21,377 bases of DNA from CAYFKJ01 sp964528595 (GCA_964528595.1 CAZGTM010000063.1:1-21377); one strand, 5' to 3'; shown: positions 1 through 8,179, counted from the stretch's first letter. Translations and numbers: made by a program. Notes: generated by a model from the sequence alone, not told the origin.

Positions 1-1981
1 CGACCCAATCCTGGTCCTGAGGTTCGGCTTCCGGCAGGTCGATCCAGAATGTCGAACCGACCCCGAGTTCACTTATCACGCCCATCTGTCCACCCATCAT
101 CTCCGTCAGACGCTTCGTGATGGTTAGCCCGATGCCGGTTCCTTCGGTTTGATTGGACATCCCGTCAATCCGATGGAACGGATCAAATATCGTCGGCAAG
201 TTTTCCTGTGATATTCCCATGCCGCCGTCGATGACCGATATTCGCACCATATTGCCGCTTATCGCCTTGCATTCGAGACGGACGGAACCAGCGTCGCGGT
301 TATACTTGACGGCGTTGCCGAGAAGGTTGAAGACGATTTGCTTTAGTCTGGTGGCGTCGGCCCGGACATGAATGTTCGATCCGGCGTTCCATTCACCGGA
401 TACCTTGATGCCGCGCTCAACCGCCAGGACATTGGTGCCAGCGAGGCATTCCCTGAGGATCTCATTAAGCGGAATGTCTTCAATGCTGATCGCCATGGCG
501 CCGGCATCAAGCGCCGAAAAATCAAGCACATCGTTGATGAGTTCCAGCAGGTGCTGGCCGGACCGCAGGATCTGCTCAACGGAATCCCTCTGATCGTCAT
601 TTAGCGGCGATTCGGTGTCGGTCGACAGGACTTGACTGAAACCAAGTATGGAATTCAGCGGCGTCCTGAGTTCGTGGCTCATACTCGACAAAAAGTCCGA
701 CTTGGCCCTATTGGCGTCCTCCGCCTTAAGCATGGCAAATTTCATTCGATCCTCGGCTTCCCGCTGTTCCGTGAAATCGGTCGCGGTTCCGCGGTAACCC
801 AGGAATTCGCCTTCATCGGAGATGACCGGATTACCGCTGACCCGCATCCATTTGATCTTTCCGTCCTCATTTTTCCGGGGATAGACGAAGTCCCTAAAGG
901 GTAGATGCTCATCCAGCGTCGACTGGTGACTAAGCCAAACGGACTTATCAAGGTCCTCACCCATCAACTCCCTGCGGGTCTTGCCGTAGTGCCAAGCCGG
1001 TTTGAAATCGGTGACTTCTTCGACCCGGTCGGAGACAAACGTGAATTTCGATTCGGCATCGGTTTCCCAAAACCAGTCCGAGGCGCTCTCTGCGATATCA
1101 CGAAACCGTTCTTCGCTTTGCTTCAATTCCTGTTCGGCGCGTTCCCGCTCCAACGCCTCCAGTTTCAGCGCAACGTTCGCTTCCGCCAGGGTCAGGGTTG
1201 ACTGGTGGGATTGCTGGAAAATGGCGTACATATTGATCAGCAAGCCCACCATGACGCAGAGATAACTCAGGATTTTCAGCACATGAGCGGCGTCAAAGGG
1301 CGCGTCAAACAACTGGCTCGAAAACGGCATCAAGAATAACTGTCCGACAAGGCTGACGATGAGGGACAAGACCAACCAGTGCTCAAAGGCATCGTGACGC
1401 CATTCGCCCTTTTTGATGTAGCCGATGAGGCCGGCGATGAAAAGTGCTGCGGGAACCAGTTCTTCGGGTCGGTGGACGGACAATTCCGGATAGTAAGCCC
1501 GCGGTAGGGGCACAAATGCAAAGAAGAGAAAACTGGCGAGAGTGAAGCTCAGGCCGAAAACATAAATATGCGCTTCACTAATTCTTTCAGAAGCGGTGCC
1601 CCAACGCCTGCCGGCCCAAACACCCCAGCTGAGAAACAGGAATATGGATAGATAAAAACGGGAAGCGATCCAGCTCCAGGGAATTAGGGAGGGTAACTCC
1701 GAAGGCAGATGAGCCGCGAAATACAGGCTGGTAACCAGAGCGTGATAGCCGTCCAGCAATCCGGTGCCCAGGAAGCCGACAGCGATGATCAAATGCATCA
1801 TATTCGGTTTGGCGTAATACCGAACCATCGCCATGGCGCCAACCATGAGAGCCGTCAACGTTGCGACCACTTCGAGTATGGTATGCAGACCGGGGCCTGC
1901 TAGCCAAGGAGATCCCTGTACGGCCGAAGAGCAAACGACCAATCCCGCTCCAACGGTCCAGTAGATGATGGGTCTGCTCAT
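1..1981 (-). CDS. Membrane-bound PAS-containing sensor histidine kinase, 3' end outside window
   Basis: I read this frame directly from the reverse complement: ATG at 1981, open to the window edge (660 codons seen). Residues 1-255 form about seven hydrophobic segments; the stretch near 70-85 (FLGTGLLDGYHAL) resembles the MASE3 membrane sensor family. A short charged coiled linker (about 262-292) leads into a PAS domain (about 293-408), then HisKA with a complete H-box (MSHELRTPLNS, phospho-accepting His436). The HATPase has an N-box (FNLLGN, Asn556), a D-box (DGGMG, Asp585) and a G2 box (GTGIGL, 614-619). The sequence leaves the window after a FWIDL motif that normally ends the ATPase domain, so a following receiver domain is possible but not seen. 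The start has only a weak GGAAG about 12 nt upstream. It lies 108 nt downstream of a related kinase on the same strand. The signal sensed is unknown. Confidence 0.9.
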   Translation of the reverse strand, partial: MSRPIIYWTVGAGLVVCSSAVQGSPWLAGPGLHTILEVVATLTALMVGAMAMVRYYAKPNMMHLIIAVGFLGTGLLDGYHALVTSLYFAAHLPSELPSLIPWSWIASRFYLSIFLFLSWGVWAGRRWGTASERISEAHIYVFGLSFTLASFLFFAFVPLPRAYYPELSVHRPEELVPAALFIAGLIGYIKKGEWRHDAFEHWLVLSLIVSLVGQLFLMPFSSQLFDAPFDAAHVLKILSYLCVMVGLLINMYAIFQQSHQSTLTLAEANVALKLEALERERAEQELKQSEERFRDIAESASDWFWETDAESKFTFVSDRVEEVTDFKPAWHYGKTRRELMGEDLDKSVWLSHQSTLDEHLPFRDFVYPRKNEDGKIKWMRVSGNPVISDEGEFLGYRGTATDFTEQREAEDRMKFAMLKAEDANRAKSDFLSSMSHELRTPLNSILGFSQVLSTDTESPLNDDQRDSVEQILRSGQHLLELINDVLDFSALDAGAMAISIEDIPLNEILRECLAGTNVLAVERGIKVSGEWNAGSNIHVRADATRLKQIVFNLLGNAVKYNRDAGSVRLECKAISGNMVRISVIDGGMGISQENLPTIFDPFHRIDGMSNQTEGTGIGLTITKRLTEMMGGQMGVISELGVGSTFWIDLPEAEPQDQDWV

Positions 1982-2089
1982 GTGCCGGGACGCTTCCGCA
2001 CTATAGCTAGGTTTATTGGGTGTTTTGGGATCGGTTTGCGCTGGGTGTTTTCATCGGTGGATGGCCGCCCCATTTGCTGCTGGCTTGTC

Positions 2090-3289
2090 TTATTTCAAAG
2101 GTAGTATTTGGGAGATCGCCGACAAGAAATCATCGATGACCAGTGGTTTGGTCAAATAATCGGCGAACCCGGCATTCTTACCCCTTTCGACATCGTGGCG
2201 CATGGCCGTCGCGCTGACCGCCATAACCGGAATATCACGGGTTCCCGGATCCGATTTCAAGATCTCCAGGGCTTGATATCCGTCCATGCCGGGCAGGCCG
2301 ATATCCATCAGGATCAGGTCAGGTTGTTCGGCTTTGGCAATGTCGATGCCGTCTTCCGCATTAACGGCGCTGGTTAGATTTATCCGCTTTTCGCGTGCAA
2401 TGATGTATTCCAGCAGCCGGACGTTTGCCGGGTTGTCTTCGACGTACAGCAACGAATAGCTGGCATCTCCGGGAACCACCGGGCGGTCTATTTTACCGGG
2501 AGGTTCGGGTTCCGGAGGGAGGACCGGTTCCTCCCGGGCCGCGGGTGTGTAGTTTTCCGGCGAGACCAGATCGATCCAGAATGTCGAGCCGTGATCCGGT
2601 TCGCTATCGAAACCGATTCGGCCGCCCATCAGCTCGGTAAGACGTTTGGCAATCGCCAATCCCATGCCTAGGCTTTCCCCGCCAGTTCCCACACCGGCCG
2701 CAAGCGGATCGAATATTTCACTTCGCCGCGCTTCGGAAATGCCGATACCGGTATCGCTGATCTCGATGCGAATCATACCGTCGTCGAGGAGGCGATAGGC
2801 GGTCGTCACGGTACCGCCTTCGCGGCTAAACTTGATGGCATTGCTGAGCAAGTTGAATACGGTCTGACGCAATCTCGGTTCGTCACCCATCACCCTGAGG
2901 GATTCTTCGACCGTCAACGTATTCGAAATTTCAATGCCGGAGCGATGGGCCAGAGGTTCAACGAGATGGACGCATTTTTCCACAACCTGGCTCATATCGA
3001 CGGTTTGATCGTCCGAACTGAGGATATTTGAAGCCGAACTTTGGGGCTGCAGAACGTCGTCTATTAAAGAGCCCATTTCCCGGGCGGCGGTGAGGATATT
3101 GGATATGGCTGCCGCATGCTCGCCGGACAAGGGATTGTCGGCATCAGCGGCGAGGGTCTTGCCGAACTCAAGAATTGAATTCAGCGGAATCCTCATCTCG
3201 CCGACGAGATTTGTGAGCACGCGCAGCCGATGATTATCCGACTGAACATGTGCACTCGAATCCGTCTCAGATTGATCTGAAGGCGCCAT
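2090..3289 (-). CDS. Soluble hybrid kinase-like protein (HisKA-HATPase-REC) lacking the phospho-accepting His
   Basis: Numbered from the ATG at 3289 (399 aa); two GTG codons directly upstream (3292, 3295) are alternative starts. No membrane segment or PAS domain is present. Residues 20-90 align with a HisKA domain, but the H-box reads VGEMRIPLNS where SHELRTPLNS is expected, so Gly30 (GGC) replaces the conserved His. The HATPase looks intact: N-box FNLLSN (Asn150), DTGIG (179-183), GMGL (208-211), and the FWIDL end. A Pro/Glu-rich linker (about 250-270) joins a complete receiver domain: acidic pair Glu284-Asp285, phospho-acceptor Asp329, Ser359 and Lys381. It may therefore be a pseudokinase, an ATP-binding scaffold or phosphatase, or a receiver phosphorylated by its neighbour; the choice is inference. 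It is upstream of and co-oriented with the membrane kinase, which suggests one operon. Confidence 0.92.
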   Translation of the reverse strand: MAPSDQSETDSSAHVQSDNHRLRVLTNLVGEMRIPLNSILEFGKTLAADADNPLSGEHAAAISNILTAAREMGSLIDDVLQPQSSASNILSSDDQTVDMSQVVEKCVHLVEPLAHRSGIEISNTLTVEESLRVMGDEPRLRQTVFNLLSNAIKFSREGGTVTTAYRLLDDGMIRIEISDTGIGISEARRSEIFDPLAAGVGTGGESLGMGLAIAKRLTELMGGRIGFDSEPDHGSTFWIDLVSPENYTPAAREEPVLPPEPEPPGKIDRPVVPGDASYSLLYVEDNPANVRLLEYIIAREKRINLTSAVNAEDGIDIAKAEQPDLILMDIGLPGMDGYQALEILKSDPGTRDIPVMAVSATAMRHDVERGKNAGFADYLTKPLVIDDFLSAISQILPLK

Positions 3290-3393
3290 CACCACTCTTT
3301 TCGACTATCGTCGGCAGGTAAACATTTTAGCCGAACTTCCGACCGGAATGCATCATAAGTGCCTCCAGCGGCGTGTGATACTGGGACACTCCT

Positions 3394-3669
3394 TCAGTCG
3401 GGTTTGGGAAATTCGGCTTTTATGCCGACAATCCGGTCCAGCATATCGGCTGTTGCAGGGTGTAGTCGGCAGCCCTCCTTTTGACATTGTTCCAGTTGCT
3501 TCCACAAGCTGTCCAGCTGATCAAATACGTTGGGGTACCGATCAAACCGATCTTCCCGATATTGATCTCCCCGAGCGTCTTTTTTGCGTGGATTGTATTT
3601 ATTTGTGCTGCCAATCCCGTCAGATCCGATGCTGACCTTGTGCCGATTTGGGTTAACCCTGATTTTCAC
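3394..3669 (-). CDS. Hypothetical 91-residue protein
   Basis: I do not recognise a family. The start chosen is GTG at 3669, with AGGA five nt upstream. An in-frame ATG at 3735 would add 22 residues of low plausibility and has no clear ribosome site. The first half is basic and polar (PNRHK, NPRKKD). The second half looks like a real helical, amphipathic region (FDQLDSLWKQLEQCQKEGC) followed by a helix with MLDRIVGIKAEF and a Pro/Lys/Asp tail. There are no membrane segments and no signal peptide. Two Cys residues near the middle of the C-terminal half are not arranged as a known metal motif. It stands alone between the kinase pair and the TetR-type gene. Codon and amino-acid usage look better in this frame than in the overlapping frames, but the call rests on that alone. 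Confidence 0.5.
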   Translation of the reverse strand: MKIRVNPNRHKVSIGSDGIGSTNKYNPRKKDARGDQYREDRFDRYPNVFDQLDSLWKQLEQCQKEGCRLHPATADMLDRIVGIKAEFPKPD

Positions 3670-3757
3670 TGATTTCCTATCCTTGAAATGAGCGGTTTCA
3701 CGATGTGGAGGGCGCACAGCATGGCAAGGAAGCATGTTTACAAAAAGGCGAAAAAGA

Positions 3758-3772
3758 GATCATTCTATGATC
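3758..3772. repeat. Short inverted repeat upstream of the TetR-type gene
   Basis: GATCAT-TCT-ATGATC is a perfect 6-bp inverted repeat with a 3-nt spacer. A further GATCAT half copy occurs at 3823-3828. TetR proteins often bind palindromes near their own promoter, so it could be an operator of the gene starting at 3947, but it is about 175 nt upstream and AT-rich palindromes this short arise by chance. The rest of 3670-3946 shows no convincing gene. Confidence 0.25.
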
Positions 3773-3946
3773 GAAATGAGGGTTGATACGGGATGCATGA
3801 TGTGGCCAAGCTTATGTATTACGATCATATTGGAACTGCCAGCCCCCGCACCTCACCATCAATTTGAATGCCATCCAGAGGATAGTCTTTGACTCCTCGC
3901 CAAAGCGTCGTAGGTTGCGCCGTTGGTACAGGGTGGAGGACGGCAG

Positions 3947-4624
3947 TTGGCAAAGGCTGAAAAGTTTGGGGGATCCCAGACAGGCCGGCAGGGACGGGCG
4001 GAACGGGTGGTATCCGCCGCGTTAAAGCAATTCCTCGCACACGGCTTTGATGGGGTGACGCTGGATGATATCGCCATCTCCGCAGCTGTCGAAACCGATG
4101 TCCTCATCCATGAGTTCGGCGACAAACACAGCCTGGCCATGGCGATGCTCCGCCAGATCGAATATCAGTTCATGGAACCGTTGGTGGCACGCATCGCAGA
4201 CTCCCCGGTCACGCCTCAGGGTAAACTGGTCGGTCTGATTAATGGCTTGTCGACGGTCGCAGCGAAAAGAAGCGACTACGTCGTACTCCTGGTTCGTTTC
4301 GGCATTGATTTTAAAGGCCGGGGCGATGAACTGGAGGAGCGCGCGAACGCGATCAACGCACAACTCGTCAACATCGCGGACGGTATTATCAAAATGGGGG
4401 CGCTTCGCGGAAGTTTTCGAACCGATATCAAACGCGCCGACCTGGCAACCCTGGTTATCGGATCGCTCAACGGATTGCTTCTGGAATGGTGGCGCCGGGG
4501 GGAAGAGGTAAACGGCGTCAAACTGACCAGAGCGCTGCGCCGCGTGATATTGCGTGGATTTGAGGACGCCACTTCAAAAGAGGAGTTTGGCGTCTCCAAG
4601 CTGTTTCCCGGCCACCATCCCTAA
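3947..4624 (+). CDS. TetR/AcrR-family transcriptional regulator
   Basis: The start chosen is TTG at 3947, because GGAGGA (3935-3940) lies exactly 6 nt upstream; this gives 225 aa, usual for the family. The DNA-binding domain is N-terminal: RAERVVSAALKQFLAHGFDG, then a helix-turn-helix segment (about residues 37-60) containing VTLDDIAISAAVETDVLIHEF, which matches the TetR pattern 'ttv.dIA..aGvs...lY.hF' with changes (Val-Glu for Val-Ser, Ile-His-Glu for Tyr-His-His). The C-terminal ligand domain is helical and contains a WW pair near residue 187. It converges on the threonine-synthase-like gene with a 4-nt gap. Ligand and targets cannot be read from the sequence. The divergent recognition helix suggests a target different from well-known members. 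Confidence 0.85.
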   Translation: MAKAEKFGGSQTGRQGRAERVVSAALKQFLAHGFDGVTLDDIAISAAVETDVLIHEFGDKHSLAMAMLRQIEYQFMEPLVARIADSPVTPQGKLVGLINGLSTVAAKRSDYVVLLVRFGIDFKGRGDELEERANAINAQLVNIADGIIKMGALRGSFRTDIKRADLATLVIGSLNGLLLEWWRRGEEVNGVKLTRALRRVILRGFEDATSKEEFGVSKLFPGHHP

Positions 4625-4628
4625 TTAC

Positions 4629-5864
4629 TCAGAGAGCGCCGTAATCGATCGGCTTGTTGCGGTCGAGGTCCACGCCGGCATCCGGCATCGGATACTTCAA
4701 GCCGCTTCCGCAGTTGTACAGGACGACTTCATCATCGTTTGATATTCGTCCTTCGCGCAGGGACTTGTTGTAAGCGGCCAAGGTTGCCGCGCCTTCGGGA
4801 CAAAGTAGCATGCCGTCCTGGGTCGCCGCCTCGGTCCGGGCATCCTCGATATCGGCATCGGATACGGATATCGCGAAACCGGCGGAATCGCGTACTGCGC
4901 GCAAGATCAAAAAATCGCCGATGGCCGCCGGAACCCGAATACCGCTCGCCACGGTATGCGCGTCGGTCCACGGTTCGGCATGCTCGCTTCCCTGTTCAAA
5001 GGCTTTGACGATGGGCGCGCAACCTTCTGCCTGGACGGCCACCATTTTCGGCCGTTTCGACCCAATCCAGCCGATCGCCTCCAACTCGGCGAAGGCCTTC
5101 CACATGCCGATCAATCCCGTACCGCCACCGGTGGGGTAGAATATTACGTCGGGGACGCGCCAGCCCAATTGCTCAGCCAACTCCAGTCCCATCGTCTTCT
5201 TGCCTTCGATCCGATAGGGCTCCTTCAACGTGGAGACATCGAACCAGTTCATCTCTTCCTTGCCATCGCCAACGATCTTTCCGCAATCATTTATCAGACC
5301 GTTTACGCGATAGAGCTTTGCGCCCTGTAAGGCGATTTCCGCCATATTTACGGCCGGTGTATCTTCCGGACAGAACACATATGTTTCGATGTTGGCGCGG
5401 CTTGCGTATGCAGCAAGCGCCGCGCCTGCGTTGCCGTTGGTCGGCATGGCGGCGCGGATCACCCCCAACTCCTTGGCCATACTCACCGCCAGAGCCAGGC
5501 CGCGAGCTTTAAACGAACCGGTCGGTAGCCGTCCCTCGTCCTTGACCAGGACTTCAGCCCCTTTGGGCACCGATTGGGTCAACGCAACGAGGGGCGTCAT
5601 GATCTCGCCCAGCGAAACGATATTGGCTGCACTGCGTACGGGAAGGAATTCCCGATAACGCCAAAAATCGGCGGTACGGCGGTCCAGGTCTTCCCTGTTC
5701 AGCGCCTTGCCCAGCGCCGCCAGGTCGTAGCGGACCAGCAAGGGCCAGCCTTCGGGGGAGAGCTGATGCAGCGTATCCGCGGGTAGCTCGGCGCCGGTCA
5801 TACCGCACTCGAGATGGCTGACGAATGTCGGGCGTTCAGTCGTAACGTTATTTTCAAGAGGCAT
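4629..5864 (-). CDS. Threonine-synthase-like PLP-dependent enzyme
   Basis: 411 aa, fold-type II PLP enzyme of the threonine synthase/threonine dehydratase group. The PLP-binding lysine is Lys119 in PTGSFKARG; the phosphate-binding glycine loop is PTGGGTG (244-250), and TNGNAGAAL (142-150) is the conserved asparagine loop. The N-terminus (SHLECGMTGAELP, then LSPEGWPLLVRYDL) is the remnant zinc-ribbon-like start typical of threonine synthases that begin with 'HLECs.cG...', but only one Cys is kept. The enzyme would convert O-phosphohomoserine to threonine, or act on a related substrate; the sequence alone does not settle which. It follows nadK on the same strand by 48 nt, so co-transcription is likely. 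No strong ribosome site precedes the ATG at 5864. No homoserine pathway genes are nearby, so a biosynthetic role is assumed from family only. Confidence 0.85.
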   Translation of the reverse strand: MPLENNVTTERPTFVSHLECGMTGAELPADTLHQLSPEGWPLLVRYDLAALGKALNREDLDRRTADFWRYREFLPVRSAANIVSLGEIMTPLVALTQSVPKGAEVLVKDEGRLPTGSFKARGLALAVSMAKELGVIRAAMPTNGNAGAALAAYASRANIETYVFCPEDTPAVNMAEIALQGAKLYRVNGLINDCGKIVGDGKEEMNWFDVSTLKEPYRIEGKKTMGLELAEQLGWRVPDVIFYPTGGGTGLIGMWKAFAELEAIGWIGSKRPKMVAVQAEGCAPIVKAFEQGSEHAEPWTDAHTVASGIRVPAAIGDFLILRAVRDSAGFAISVSDADIEDARTEAATQDGMLLCPEGAATLAAYNKSLREGRISNDDEVVLYNCGSGLKYPMPDAGVDLDRNKPIDYGAL

Positions 5865-5912
5865 GACGCTGGAGCTCGATTTACTGTGAATGCGGTGATG
5901 CGTCGCCGGGCA

Positions 5913-6692
5913 TCAATGGCTGAACTGTTCGCTAAGAATTCGCTCTTCAAGGTTATGTTCGGGATCGAAAAGCAGGCGAATTTTCGTTTTGCGATCCTCT
6001 TCGATCTCGACGGAGATTACATCGCGGACTTCGGTATGGTCCGCAACGGCACTCACAGGCCGTTTTTTATTCTCGAGTATGTCGAGGCGCACGTGGGCGT
6101 TTCTCGGCAATATGGCGCCCCGCCATTGGCGCGGCCGAAAGGCGCTGATCGGCGTCAGGGCGAGAACTTCCGCGCCGATCGGTAGGATTGGTCCATGGAC
6201 CGAGAGGTTGTAGGCCGTGCTGCCGGCGGGCGTACTCAACATGACGCCGTCGCAGATCAATTCCGCAATGCGTTCCCGACCATCCACGGAGATTCTGACC
6301 TTGGCGGCCTGACGCGTCTGGCGCAAGAGCGATACCTCGTTGACTGCCAGGGCTGTGCGGCGGCGTCCGTTCGCCCGCTTCACTGTCATACGCAACGGAT
6401 GGAGAGTGACCTGCTCGGCTGCTCGAATACGTTCCAGCAGGCCGGACTGGCGGTACTCATTCATCAAAAATCCGACGGAACCGCGGTTGAGGCCGAAAAT
6501 CGGAACCTCGTGACGCAGGTGCCGATGCAGGGTTTGCAGCATGTATCCGTCGCCGCCGATCGCCACGATGATGTCCGCCTTGGAAGCTGGGACATGGTCG
6601 TAAGCGGATGCCATGGCGCGCCGGGCCGCTTGAGCGTCCGTATCGCGGCTTGCCACAAAGGCGATCTTGGGCTTCTTGAGGTTGGTTTTCAT
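5913..6692 (-). CDS. nadK: NAD kinase
   Basis: 259 aa, close to the usual length of alphaproteobacterial NAD kinases. It phosphorylates NAD to NADP using ATP or polyphosphate in the cytosol. Diagnostic motifs are the GGDG catalytic motif (46-49, IVAIGGDG), the NE pair (Asn118-Glu119 in AVNEVSL), Asp149-Gly150, and the glycine-rich TPAGSTAY (154-161) followed by LSVHGPI. It is the first gene of a likely two-gene unit with the threonine-synthase-like gene and is divergent from the lipoprotein gene. The ATG at 6692 has no obvious Shine-Dalgarno sequence; no better in-frame start is visible. Confidence 0.95.
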   Translation of the reverse strand: MKTNLKKPKIAFVASRDTDAQAARRAMASAYDHVPASKADIIVAIGGDGYMLQTLHRHLRHEVPIFGLNRGSVGFLMNEYRQSGLLERIRAAEQVTLHPLRMTVKRANGRRRTALAVNEVSLLRQTRQAAKVRISVDGRERIAELICDGVMLSTPAGSTAYNLSVHGPILPIGAEVLALTPISAFRPRQWRGAILPRNAHVRLDILENKKRPVSAVADHTEVRDVISVEIEEDRKTKIRLLFDPEHNLEERILSEQFSH

Positions 6693-6818
6693 GGATGACG
6701 CTTGGAATGGACGATTTCAAAATTTGGGGGAGTATAACGCACGCGGCAGACCTTGAAAGCCCGCCAAACCCCGGTCATTGTACCTCGGCCTAATAATGGA
6801 ATGCTTCGGAGAGGGATG

Positions 6819-7367
6819 ATGTTGGCGTTTAGCAGGATGCGCGGAGCCATTGTGGTGGCGGCTGTCATGGCTCTCGCGTCATGCGCAGCCGAACAAAATT
6901 CCCTGGAAGCCGCCGGCACAACCCCCGATGCCGAAGAAGTCACATCGTCGAAAAATGGCGGCCGCCATGCCGGCTATTATTATCCGCCGCCGCAATCGAG
7001 CGAAATTTACAAGGCCCGCGCCGAGACAGCCCCCGGCGTCGGACGGGTAACTAGGTTGGGATTTGTAACCGGTATAACGAAGCAACAGATCGAAGCAAGT
7101 TACGCGCCTAGGTATGCAGTGTTTGCAAAGGGTGACGGCGGCCAGAAAATGATTGTCGTCGCGTTGGATAGCGAAATCATGGATACGCTATTCCGCGGCC
7201 GGGCCGTGCTGGCCCAACTGACGGCTCAGGCGCGATTGTCGCCGTTGTTCAGCCAGTTGGGTGTTCAGGACCACTTTACCTTTTTCGACCTGGCAAAGTT
7301 GTTGGGGTTTGAGCTAATCACTATCAGCGACGGCGCCACCTGGACGCATCAAATATTGATCGAGTAG
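6819..7367 (+). CDS. Predicted lipoprotein of unknown function
   Basis: The start chosen is ATG at 6819, because GGAG (6808-6811) lies 7 nt upstream; ATG at 6816 or 6801 and TTG at 6753 are in frame too. The protein is 182 aa. It begins with a short basic stretch and a hydrophobic segment (IVVAAVMALASC) ending in a lipobox (LASC), so lipid attachment to the Cys and membrane anchoring in the envelope are expected. A low-complexity region with GYYYPPP follows. The C-terminal half looks folded (KMIVVALDSEIMDTLFRGR, then FFDLAKLLGFELITISDG and a WTHQI end). I do not recognise the domain. It is divergent from nadK and converges on the cheZ-like gene with a 9-nt gap, so context gives no function. 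Confidence 0.75.
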   Translation: MLAFSRMRGAIVVAAVMALASCAAEQNSLEAAGTTPDAEEVTSSKNGGRHAGYYYPPPQSSEIYKARAETAPGVGRVTRLGFVTGITKQQIEASYAPRYAVFAKGDGGQKMIVVALDSEIMDTLFRGRAVLAQLTAQARLSPLFSQLGVQDHFTFFDLAKLLGFELITISDGATWTHQILIE

Positions 7368-7376
7368 GCGGAGCGG

Positions 7377-8179
7377 TCAGTCGAAAAGGGCGTCGATGTC
7401 ATCCTGGGAAGAGGCTTCGCCCTCGAGTGCCGGACCGTTGAGCAGATGATCGTCACCATCTGCGTCCGTTTGGAGCGAGCCCTCTGATTCGCCGGGTACC
7501 GCACCCCAAAGCGCCATCATGGCACCGACGCGTTCGTCCACGAACTTCAATGTGTTGACGACCTTGGTGATGCGTTGTCCCGTAATATCTTGAAAATTAC
7601 AGGCTTCGAATATTTTGATGACGCGATCGTTGATATCCTCCGCCAGCGCGCGGTCAGCATCGTTGGTCAGCTGGCTGGTGAGCCGCGCAGCCAGATCATC
7701 GATCATTTCCGCTGCTTCCATGATGTCGTTGGTGGCGACTTCGGTTGAATTCACGACGGCGTCGAGTTCGAGTGTTGCGGCTTTGACGTCGTCGGCTGAA
7801 CTTGCCGCCGGATCGCGCAAGCTGGATATCTCACGTTTTGTTTCGCTGATCGCCACCGATAGTTCGGAGAGCTGTTTGCGCAATTCCTCGTTCTCGCGTA
7901 CCGCACCATCGCCCGGAACGGTTTCGGCGGGCTCCAGCTCATCAGCCAAATCCGGTTCGGTGTCGGCGCCGGTGCTCCCGGCGGTCATTTTTCCGTTGCT
8001 GAGGTCGGCCCGAAGTTCGGCAATGGCATCCAATATCTGTTGGGTGCCGGCGGACAGGAGATCCGTAGGGGAATCGCCAGTGGCTTCGGCCTCTGTGGAG
8101 GCCGTGTAATATTTTTTCCCTGGCGCCGGGCCATGGTGATTTCAGTGTTATCGGGGCGGCGGGGCGGTTGCGATGTCAT
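7377..8179 (-). CDS. cheZ: CheZ-type CheY-P phosphatase, frame break near the N-terminus
   Basis: The body (frame open from about 8142 to the TGA at 7377) has the CheZ signature NFQDITGQRITKVVNTL, keeping the Asp and Gln that in E. coli CheZ (Asp143, Gln147) promote CheY dephosphorylation. It ends in SQDDIDALFD, like the C-terminal CheY-binding peptide of CheZ. A coiled helical hairpin region precedes the signature. The body frame has no ATG; its only plausible internal start, TTG at 8033, has no ribosome site. A strong site (GGAGGG, 6 nt, ATG 8179) starts another frame (MTSQPPRRPDNTEITMARRQGK) that ends after 64 codons. A -1 shift at the A6 run (8112-8117) joins them into about 267 residues. 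Programmed slippage, a true deletion or a base error are all possible. It lies downstream of moaA on the same strand but has its own candidate promoter. Confidence 0.85.

Noticed and set aside
153..1903. Several plus- and minus-strand open frames of 60-115 codons over the first 2 kb
   Set aside because: All overlap the continuous minus-strand kinase frame from 1981 to the left edge, which has clear MASE3-like, PAS, HisKA and HATPase motifs; the others show none.
3348..3672. Plus-strand frames of 63-95 codons opposite the 91-residue protein
   Set aside because: No ribosome sites or protein-like pattern; the minus-strand frame has a better start and composition.
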